Source: a virus
Reading direction: 5' to 3' (one strand)
Length of the DNA: 64,000 bases
IMG/VR virus record: IMGVR_UViG_3300031772_000003
Coordinates: 62,001-126,000 of that record
Positions 50,601 to 57,776 of the stretch are shown here, in pieces. Every line of letters starts with the position of its first letter. The first letter of the stretch is position 1. The notes below the pieces were generated by a model, which was not told the origin of the DNA, did not search any database, and saw nothing but the letters and a program-made list of their open reading frames with translations. Made by a program: the position numbers and the translations under genes.

Positions 50601-53600
50601 CATCACCCCATATCCACGTCCCATTCTCAGCCACGTCCTCAATGCTCGCGTAGGCTTCGGAGAGAGATTCCACCACACTACTAGCCTTTATCCGTAGCTC
50701 ACGGAGCCTGTCCTCAAGGGGGGTCCAATCTACCGCCTGACCAGCGATCACCCGTATATCCACGTCAGACTCCCCATATGGCCTCTCAAACTGGCCTGTC
50801 TCCTGATTTAGCTTTGCACCACCACCGGCAGGTTGGCGATGATTAGATAGTCTAATCTCTAGCCCATCCTCTCCATCAAACAACTCAAATTGTAGATACC
50901 ATGAGTCTGCGAAATCATGACAGTTATCTTGCCCGCCTAAGTGAATCAAACCCACAGACTCACACCGCTGAATCACCTCATCTGCTGCCAGAAGCAGGGC
51001 ATCTCTATATGCAAGAGCCGCTTGGTAAGTCTCCTCCGCCTCCTGCTTCTTTGCAGCATCCTCTTCGTCTTGCTCGCTATCACGTAATGCAGCATCATAG
51101 AGACTTGCCTCCCACGCCTCGTCCGAATCGTAGTCTCGCCTTGGGAAGGCATCCAGGAGATCGGGTAAGTACTGCCTTAGCTCATCCGGCCAGTCATCCC
51201 CTATAACCTCACACACCACCCTGTCCAACTGCCCCACGTCATCCACGACTTTGCTCTGCTTGAACCAGGCACGGAACTCCGGGGTGTCCGTGGCGAGCCT
51301 GGGGTCGGTAGCCTCCGTCAGGGCTTCTGCCGTCCAACCGGGTTGAAATGGGATACCAGCCGCGGGCGCTATGCGGGGGAAGTCCATGTAGAAGTCATCG
51401 GGCAACCCCGCCCGCTTCGCATGCCTCTTGGCCAGCGCCAGGAGCTTAGCGGCCTTGCGCTCACACTCCTCAGCATCCTTTGGGTAGCCCAGCCGCTTCC
51501 ACTCCTCCACCTCATCCTGTTCCTTGATCGCCATCAAGTAGTAGTGCGTCGCAAGAGAGTAGGACGGAATCCTGTAAGCCCCCTCACTCAGCGCCATGTC
51601 CAGCGAGCCCACGGTGCGGGCATCCACCACGAACCGCCCTTTGCCCATCAAGAACTGCACCGCCAGTTCATACTGAGCCTTCCAGTCAGCCCGCTGCCGA
51701 TCCTGCCAATGGGTGAGAAAGTCCCGGTCAGTCCGCTCGATTGCGGAGTAACCCGGCATGCTCCTGCCCTGGAAGTAGGAGAGGTCCTGCCACTGCTCCC
51801 CCAATTTGATCTCAGTCTTCTTGCCATCTTTCCCACTGAACGTCACGGTGCCAATGGTGAACTCTTTGCCTGTCAAGGAGCCGTCACCCACGTATCGTGT
51901 GATAGCTTCTGGCTTCAGGTAGGCAACCGTTGCGTGGGCGTGGTACTCGGGGTGCGTGTCGGTACACTTGAGGTTATCCGAGACGAGCTTGTTGAGCCGG
52001 TCCAAGCCGGCACTCTCGATGTCGTACTTCAACACAGCGGCGTTATCCGAGGATTCGCTAGGAGGGAAGGATGAAAGCTTGCCAAACTTGATCGTGACCC
52101 GCTCCTCGCCCTTGAGGGGCTTCTTCACTTCCTCCGGGTCGGAGGTGTGCAGCCCGTACTTTATCGTAATGTGGGCCTCTGTCTCCCGACCATCCCCCAT
52201 CAAGTCTTCGTCCTTGACCCGCATACCCTGCGCGAGTATGCCCTCCTTAGCCCCACCAATGAGGTCGGCTTGCAGGCAACCATAATCGTGGGTCTCCTCA
52301 TTTAGAGCCGCGTCCAACGCACCGATGGTGCGAGCCTCAAACGTAACGATCTTCTTGGGATTAAATGCGTCCTTTAAGTCGCGCAGCAACGCCTCGGGAA
52401 TGGGCCGATAGCGCTGTGCCTCCGGGGGCACTACAGAGACCCAACCAGTCCGCGCATCGTACCTGCCTTTGTAGAGTTTACCTGCTACTCCTGGACCAAA
52501 CTCTATGTCGTGTGATCCAGGAAGGTTGATCCCCTCGTGATCCCTAACATTGATTACCAAACCCCCCGGCCCAGTCCACATCCAGATGGTATGGATAAGA
52601 CTTTCTTCATCTTCGTCCTCTCCCCCCTGATCGTGCCCGATCTGAAAATAGAGTTCAGCGGCTTGATCCGCAGGGTCCTGATCCTCATAGGGATCAAAAT
52701 TGGGGTAAATAGTAGATCCCCGCTCGGTGGCTTTTGCAACTTCCCGCTTCCACGATACCGGCCTCTTGGCCTCACTCAGCATGCGGTCTAGCCCCCCTAC
52801 TGTGGCCTCAGCGGGCACCCCTCGGGGCTCGGGCCTGGCCCGACTTGGGTCATAAGCGGCGGGTCCCGCTGTAGACAAGCGCTGGAACTCCTGCTTCGCC
52901 AGTTCCATGATCTGGTCTACCAGAGCCTTCGCCTCCGGATCGCCCTCCACGGACTGGTACAGGACCCGGTACTTCCGGGTATCCTCCCACCGGGCCTCCG
53001 GCCCCTTCTCCCGCACCAGTTCCCAGTACTCAGCCGCCAGTTCCGTGGCATACGCCCGCTGCTCCCCCGGCCATGAGAAGTAGTAGCCGGCATTCCTGGA
53101 GCCGGCGTAGGTCGTGGGCCAGTCCCCTAAGTCCGTCCGTGCCTTGTCTTCGATGGCGTGGTAGGTCTCGTGCGTCATGATGCCAGCAAACTCTTCCACG
53201 AATCTCCTATCGGACACCCAAAGATAAATTGCGCCCTCACCGGGCGAGTACATGCCCCCACTTCCAGCCCCGGAATCAGCCCCCGGCGTATACGTGAGTC
53301 CGCCCCCATGCGTCTTGATGTGGACCCGCATCCCAAACAGGTCCCAGCGAAACTTGTCCAGCACCTTCGGGTCTTTGGGCGTAGGAAGCCCCGATGCTTC
53401 CAAGTCCTGGATTATGATGTCGATGGTCCGCTGGCCGATGACCTCACGTAGAGTAACGGTATAGTCCACACCTACCGGAATCTTCCCATTGAGTTCCTGC
53501 GCCCATCTGCGGGCCTTCTGATAGATCAATGCTGGGACCAAAGATTCGACCAGCAAGTCCAGTTCGCCCACGGTGTGGGCATCAGCGGACATCGCATCCT

Positions 53601-56600
53601 CAATCACAGGGGCCTCGCCTGCCGGGGTGACGGAGTCCAGGGCGATCTCCTGAATGCCGGCCCTACCGGGCTGCTTGTCTGGGTGCCACGAGCCTGTCCG
53701 CCTAACGCGCCACACCCGCGTCGGCGTCGCAGAGGCCAAACTCGCCAAGGGCTTGCCCTTGAGGACCCGGAGGAGCTCTGCCCTGTCATAACGGGTGAGG
53801 GCCCGGAGGATTTGCTTGCCGGCCATCGGCACCGCGGGGTAATCCCCACCAAGTGCGAGGCGGAGAACCCTGGGGGTAACGTGCCGCTTAGCAAAGTCGA
53901 GGAGCCAATCAAGGCTCTTGAGAGTCTCGGCAGGGGTGTAGCCCATGTCGGGATGTACCCGCACGAGCTCGGCATAATGCTCCGGCCTCTCTTGAACCAT
54001 CTCGATCCACAGGAGAAGGCCCCCCACATCATCCTCATCAGGGTCCACGTCGGTCAAGGCGGACCCTGGCACCTCGAAGACATAACCCCATGGCTCCTCC
54101 TCCACAGGTATGCCGGGGTGGTTAGCGTAGGAAACGGCCTCCCCAAAAGACGGAGTCAGGTAGACCGCTTCCCGCCGAGCCTGTTGCCATCCCCGTTCCC
54201 TGCTCCCCCCTAACGGCTTGAGGCCCTCCCGGACAATGGCATCCGCTGCGGCTTGAGTGGGGCACCCGTGGTAGTAGGCCGTGGCCCGCATCGGCTCATC
54301 GGGGGTTGGGGCCTCCATGAGGGATTCAACGAGGTGGGCCAAGCTGCCGATGGACTCCTCAACACCCACGTCATATTCCTCATCATTCAGCTTTGCCCCA
54401 TAGTAGCCAGGCTTCTCGTAATACTGGTGGGTCCAGTAGTCCAGCATGTCCTCTGGTACTGTGTCGGCCCGTTGCCACCGACCGCCGATGAGAATATCGT
54501 ACTGGCTGGGCTCAAGCACTCGTTCCTCATAGTCGCCAGTGTCCACATATCTATCATTTGGGAATGCCCCACACTGTTGCAGCCTATCGTCCAAGAAATG
54601 AGCGGGGATACGGACGGCGACCCTACTCCGCGCGAGGGACGCATCATCGAGCCAATTAGCCTCGGTAGTAACATAGAACCTGTAGGTTCCCTCCTCATCG
54701 GGGTCCTGATCCGCCCACCTGTTCTCCTCCCGGGGGATGTCCACAAAAGAGCCGGGCATATCACCGGGATGGGCGGTGTAGAGGCCCTGCCGCAACAACG
54801 CTCGCATATCACCTTTGGGATGATAGCGGTAGTAATAGCTTCCCCTGTGCTGCTGATGTGCAACCGTGTCCTCGGCCAAGGACTCCTCAGCCCTACCCAC
54901 GAGCAAGGAGGACATGGGGACTCGTTCCCAGCCGTCTTGTGGGTAAAGGTTCTGCTCCGGGCCCTGGATCAGGTCCTTCCGCCACATCCTATCCGGCCTC
55001 AACACCCCGTGGTGAGCAATGACAATAGGGCTCAGGGCAATAAGCTCCTGCTTCTGCTCCGGTGTCATCAGGGTAAGCAGACACTTCGTGTTCGCTGCCA
55101 AGGGGTTCTCCGGGTTATCCTGCTCAGCCATCTGCCACAACCAGTCAGGGCATGTCTGCCCGTACTGCCCATCCCACGAAAGAATATAGGACACCTCGGA
55201 GTCATCAGGCTCAACATCCATGAGAGCGGAGCCGGACACCCCAAACACGTATCCATACCGCTCGTCACTATTCGAGGCATAGTCCGCGGCGACCCCAAAA
55301 TCAGGTGTCAAGTACACCCTACCACGAGTTGGGCAGGCTGCGGGTCCACCCATCTTATCCCACGGTTGACTATACGATCTATCGGGTTGAATCCCAGACC
55401 TCGCAATCGCCCGTGCCTTCCGGGTCGTGGGGCAGCCGTGGTAGTACATCTTCTCGGCCTGCTCCTGTGACGGAGGAGGGGATTCCTGAAGAGCCTCTGA
55501 GAGCAGGGAGGACAAGGGGTACGCTTTCCAACCAGACTGATCCCAATAGTGCCCCTCACCAGGATGACGCAAGCGCCAGACCCGTGTAGGCACCACAGGC
55601 CCCAGATGGGCCACGGTCAATGGCCTCTCCCGCATCACCTCCTGCTTTTGCTCCGGGGTCATTCGCCGGAGGATTTCACGGGGATCGGCCATGTGGGGGC
55701 TACCAGGATCGACCGCAGCAGCTATATCATGGAGCCAATCGGGGGTATCATCACCCCACAGGAGGCTGCCCACCCTATCCTCATCGGGCTCCACGTCCTG
55801 CAGGGCCGAACCGGGCACCTCGAAGATGTAGCCATCAGGCGGGTAGTCATCGGGGATTCGCGGGTCATGCCCGGACGTAAGAGCATATTCCACAGCAACC
55901 CCAAAATCAGGTGTGAGGTACACGCGCCCCTGCATCGGCTCCACCCGCGGAGACCAATGACGACTCGGTAACTGATCCGGTCTGATCCCAAATCGAGCGA
56001 TCTCATTGGCCCTTCTTGCGCTGGAACAACCATGGTAATAGGTCTGCTGGGTCTGTGTCTCAGAAGGGGGCGGGGCCTCGATGAGCATGGCCCGGTCAAG
56101 GGACCCAATAGATTCGCCTACCAACTCAAACAATAACTCCCCACCCGTTCCTCTTACAGGTGCCCCCTGCATCTCAGGGAACCGCTGCTCGATTGCCTCT
56201 ACAGCATGATGCACCTTCAGTTTCGCCCCACGATCCCACCTCTCCCACATACCATAGAACTCAATTCCCCACTCCGCCTCCACAGCATCAGGTGGGTAGA
56301 AGCAACCCCGCTGAGATATGATTTCCTGCTGATCCACATCACACAGCAGCCCACCTCCCTCAGTGTAGCCCAAGACATCCCCACGCTTGTGTCCCGCCCT
56401 CCGAAGCAACCAATCCAGGAGTATTGGCACATGATCTTCCACTGTGGTCATCGTGACCCTGTAGGTGTCCTCATCGCTACCCTCCTCATCATACTCCTCA
56501 TCATCTTCTATCCCCCACTCCCGCGGCTCCCCTTTGACAGACACCCGCAACAATGTTAGCAGGGCTTTACTGCCGTCCATTGTCAAGAGCCCAGTCTCGC

Positions 56601-56955
56601 GTGACCATACAAAGTAGACCTCGCCCAGCTTGCGGGAGAGCAGGGCTTCCATGGTCGGTCGCTGCCGGTAGCGCCGCTCCACCTCCGTAGCCGCAGCGTG
56701 CGCCCGCTCGTAGTCCCATCCCTGAAGCATCAGAGATCGCTCATAAGTTTCGTGGACCAGCACAGCGGGCATCTCAACGGGCTGGACGCCGTTGTCGATC
56801 CAGATTTCGTCTTGGGGGATGAAGGCGTAGCGGCAGCCATTCCCGCCCTGAGAGAAATCCAAGTCGTAGGTATCGCGGACGGCCCTGCCGTCCACGATCC
56901 AGACTTTGAGGCCCTGTGTCGTGCCCCAGTAATGGATGTAGGGGGAGGGCAGCAT
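47683..56955 (-). CDS. Giant polyvalent protein/polyprotein, 3090 aa
   Basis: ATG at 56955 has GAGGG upstream. Modules in order: a zincin-like HETYERS segment (about 70-110); ART-like copies A (306-475) and B (503-690) with YYHGC and VYLTPDFG; another ART-like region (about 700-830); ART-like copy C (894-1090); HETYH zincin (1262-1266); a domain of unknown fold; 2H phosphoesterase (HIT 1595, HAT 1674); helical domains; duplicated YG-W-DG modules (2101-2380); NUDIX box (2434-2456); ParB-like NDGNHRA (about 2850); C-terminal R-S-E type ART (2900-3090). Most junctions carry LxE|A-like sites, several preceded by VGSLD. Probably a packaged effector polyprotein matured by a prohead protease; untested. 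Confidence 0.8.
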   Translation of the reverse strand: MLPSPYIHYWGTTQGLKVWIVDGRAVRDTYDLDFSQGGNGCRYAFIPQDEIWIDNGVQPVEMPAVLVHETYERSLMLQGWDYERAHAAATEVERRYRQRPTMEALLSRKLGEVYFVWSRETGLLTMDGSKALLTLLRVSVKGEPREWGIEDDEEYDEEGSDEDTYRVTMTTVEDHVPILLDWLLRRAGHKRGDVLGYTEGGGLLCDVDQQEIISQRGCFYPPDAVEAEWGIEFYGMWERWDRGAKLKVHHAVEAIEQRFPEMQGAPVRGTGGELLFELVGESIGSLDRAMLIEAPPPSETQTQQTYYHGCSSARRANEIARFGIRPDQLPSRHWSPRVEPMQGRVYLTPDFGVAVEYALTSGHDPRIPDDYPPDGYIFEVPGSALQDVEPDEDRVGSLLWGDDTPDWLHDIAAAVDPGSPHMADPREILRRMTPEQKQEVMRERPLTVAHLGPVVPTRVWRLRHPGEGHYWDQSGWKAYPLSSLLSEALQESPPPSQEQAEKMYYHGCPTTRKARAIARSGIQPDRSYSQPWDKMGGPAACPTRGRVYLTPDFGVAADYASNSDERYGYVFGVSGSALMDVEPDDSEVSYILSWDGQYGQTCPDWLWQMAEQDNPENPLAANTKCLLTLMTPEQKQELIALSPIVIAHHGVLRPDRMWRKDLIQGPEQNLYPQDGWERVPMSSLLVGRAEESLAEDTVAHQQHRGSYYYRYHPKGDMRALLRQGLYTAHPGDMPGSFVDIPREENRWADQDPDEEGTYRFYVTTEANWLDDASLARSRVAVRIPAHFLDDRLQQCGAFPNDRYVDTGDYEERVLEPSQYDILIGGRWQRADTVPEDMLDYWTHQYYEKPGYYGAKLNDEEYDVGVEESIGSLAHLVESLMEAPTPDEPMRATAYYHGCPTQAAADAIVREGLKPLGGSRERGWQQARREAVYLTPSFGEAVSYANHPGIPVEEEPWGYVFEVPGSALTDVDPDEDDVGGLLLWIEMVQERPEHYAELVRVHPDMGYTPAETLKSLDWLLDFAKRHVTPRVLRLALGGDYPAVPMAGKQILRALTRYDRAELLRVLKGKPLASLASATPTRVWRVRRTGSWHPDKQPGRAGIQEIALDSVTPAGEAPVIEDAMSADAHTVGELDLLVESLVPALIYQKARRWAQELNGKIPVGVDYTVTLREVIGQRTIDIIIQDLEASGLPTPKDPKVLDKFRWDLFGMRVHIKTHGGGLTYTPGADSGAGSGGMYSPGEGAIYLWVSDRRFVEEFAGIMTHETYHAIEDKARTDLGDWPTTYAGSRNAGYYFSWPGEQRAYATELAAEYWELVREKGPEARWEDTRKYRVLYQSVEGDPEAKALVDQIMELAKQEFQRLSTAGPAAYDPSRARPEPRGVPAEATVGGLDRMLSEAKRPVSWKREVAKATERGSTIYPNFDPYEDQDPADQAAELYFQIGHDQGGEDEDEESLIHTIWMWTGPGGLVINVRDHEGINLPGSHDIEFGPGVAGKLYKGRYDARTGWVSVVPPEAQRYRPIPEALLRDLKDAFNPKKIVTFEARTIGALDAALNEETHDYGCLQADLIGGAKEGILAQGMRVKDEDLMGDGRETEAHITIKYGLHTSDPEEVKKPLKGEERVTIKFGKLSSFPPSESSDNAAVLKYDIESAGLDRLNKLVSDNLKCTDTHPEYHAHATVAYLKPEAITRYVGDGSLTGKEFTIGTVTFSGKDGKKTEIKLGEQWQDLSYFQGRSMPGYSAIERTDRDFLTHWQDRQRADWKAQYELAVQFLMGKGRFVVDARTVGSLDMALSEGAYRIPSYSLATHYYLMAIKEQDEVEEWKRLGYPKDAEECERKAAKLLALAKRHAKRAGLPDDFYMDFPRIAPAAGIPFQPGWTAEALTEATDPRLATDTPEFRAWFKQSKVVDDVGQLDRVVCEVIGDDWPDELRQYLPDLLDAFPRRDYDSDEAWEASLYDAALRDSEQDEEDAAKKQEAEETYQAALAYRDALLLAADEVIQRCESVGLIHLGGQDNCHDFADSWYLQFELFDGEDGLEIRLSNHRQPAGGGAKLNQETGQFERPYGESDVDIRVIAGQAVDWTPLEDRLRELRIKASSVVESLSEAYASIEDVAENGTWIWGDGEIETGYFHAKAAYDKYAPAVPDDDRDDAAGIRLGIEHGGILVNLEDLTLFVRCAPPMAGLTSNAAYLTLLNLLAHTSAHFTVELTTEVGVESEVPGETMTVWEMKNLVRQWIQIAGQVQEESVQEARLSPYEIGPYGAWVWSDGSFDHGTNAWGGGLHHVARAERKYGKDGFQAALDAGSIRIRPGDDGSGFKVQIGSSKAPFAVAALQTLRELVAGQSPDDCPEVEFEWWDSNITHHHRYLSQEDAVDYLDRCVNAGALIEALTPHGTYYANTAGRHFWGDQGAGILPLCTSTGRFLLAYRSSEVNEPHTWGIWGGRIEDEAPETAARREFIEETGYTGSMELVPSYVYTTEGFQYSNFLGIVPEEFEPGHGWETEGHRWVTWEEMYRVKPQHFGLAALLKNAHEQIQKLVERDESGIQEQVGIDHPDLAPFPFEQVTAKTPDGKTFRVILKNPQERSGFLVGDEVDVEGEEVRRRVLVGKDKGKLADVTTQMIQLGAITSREPLRALKHTGKLVNARRYIDQHPVAEVVVENGYDQIQKLVEQGEQVTESLLEAAVPPLGQPVDDYEGKAPEHDWDATDNYGKWTQQTVAQFVGVKPDRFVYTAMVDLADLKPQRVEKQGAEALRKGEGELDPVFMEQAEEMLERWTAGETQYHRSGFDNWRDFLPWDPDDGYDDSDVELLARELQARSEVESYPEDELQRSFGRGFPPIVVTREVDGSVVINDGNHRADIWREQDYDVAPAWVNDDMARQASKRRPPTVRRAGVVKRVVDQGQQVAESFQPSTYSLAPELTDEEREEMVAAVLHDSVDEINNYADLAREDLGDDATDVEVDARAEKMVREEIERALDDALEGIAGMSDPLVLYRAIDVDPVDPATVWQHIRTRGIGVYWADEEDKAECHWGHGGPCVVLRASVPSKSVDWKGTLFARCQPSLGEEEQEIRLLKGRSVHVTGIQLPSGEWQPVNIRARA

Positions 56956-56965
56956 GTCGTTGCCC

Positions 56966-57295
56966 TCAATTAGGTGGGCCACTACGCATCTGCGTAGCAA
57001 TGAGCAACCGAAGTGATTCTATTTCCTTTGTCTGACTCTTGATCGCGTCCTTAATCTCTTTGAGGCTTTCATGAACCACCGTAGCTATGACCTCTGCTGC
57101 GACGGCCTTATGTTCTGCTACGGTCAAGCGCGCACTCACTTGTGACGACACGGCCCATGTAAAGGCGTAGGCCCCGCAAGGAAGAACGATGAGGAAGCCG
57201 AGCGCGGTGAGGAACGCCCATAAAGGCGTCCTACCCTTGACGCAAGCGGTGCGGTGCTGCTCACAAGTCTCGGTTGTCACAGGCGTAGGCATCAT
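56966..57295 (-). CDS. Membrane protein with coiled coil, 109 aa
   Basis: One membrane segment (LWAFLTALGFLIVLPCGAYA) after a short Cys-containing N terminus, then a C-terminal coiled coil. Spanin- or holin-like, but too small for certainty. It is just upstream of the giant gene and may be co-expressed. SD is a G run. Confidence 0.5.
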   Translation of the reverse strand: MMPTPVTTETCEQHRTACVKGRTPLWAFLTALGFLIVLPCGAYAFTWAVSSQVSARLTVAEHKAVAAEVIATVVHESLKEIKDAIKSQTKEIESLRLLIATQMRSGPPN

Positions 57296-57311
57296 GGCCC
57301 CCCCCCCTTCT

Positions 57312-57413
57312 CTAATGTAGCCCGCTCGTGCTGGCTGTGGCAAGGATATACTCCTTAGCTGTTAGATCACAGGGGACTGTGACACTCCACAACCAACCTT
57401 GAACAAGGTGCAT
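57312..57413 (-). CDS. Possible 33-aa peptide gene
   Basis: An ATG with AGGA upstream begins 12 bases after the previous stop. Ends before the G run that is the next SD. Hydrophobic start (MHLVQGWLWSV). Leader peptide or small protein; unrecognised. Confidence 0.4.
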   Translation of the reverse strand: MHLVQGWLWSVTVPCDLTAKEYILATASTSGLH

Positions 57414-57425
57414 TTTCCTAGCACG

Positions 57426-57776
57426 TCAAATGACCGGAGACTGCCACACATGTCCTGAATCAGCCTCGGGGTCGAGCAACGCTACCATGAGGTCGCGCGC
57501 CGCCGCCCCACCCGATCCAATGATGCGGAGGACCTTGGCCGAGGTGACCTTCTCCACGCGCAGATCGGTCCCACCCCCATAGGCACCGAGGTTAAACGTG
57601 GTCACGAGATCGGTCCACGTTGAGCCATCCACGGAGCCCTGAATCTTGAGTGCGAGGGTGCCGGTGGTGAGGTTCCACAGGACGAGACAACGCGACGAGG
57701 GGTTGGCGGAGTGGATATTCAAGACGGTGCCGGAGGCCGCGGGCACGGGGAGGATGTCGAAGCTGACGCCGATCAT
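57426..57776 (-). CDS. Beta-rich hypothetical protein, 116 aa
   Basis: Almost all beta strand with Gly/Thr turns (LALKIQGSVDGSTWTDLVTT). This resembles small phage head or tail decoration proteins with an Ig-like or jelly-roll fold; no family match. Overlaps the large charged gene (ATGA). Confidence 0.5.
   Translation of the reverse strand: MIGVSFDILPVPAASGTVLNIHSANPSSRCLVLWNLTTGTLALKIQGSVDGSTWTDLVTTFNLGAYGGGTDLRVEKVTSAKVLRIIGSGGAAARDLMVALLDPEADSGHVWQSPVI

Noticed and set aside
54253-55470. 405-codon plus-strand open frame inside the giant gene
   Set aside because: Antisense to ART-like modules with clear protein motifs; no SD or domain.
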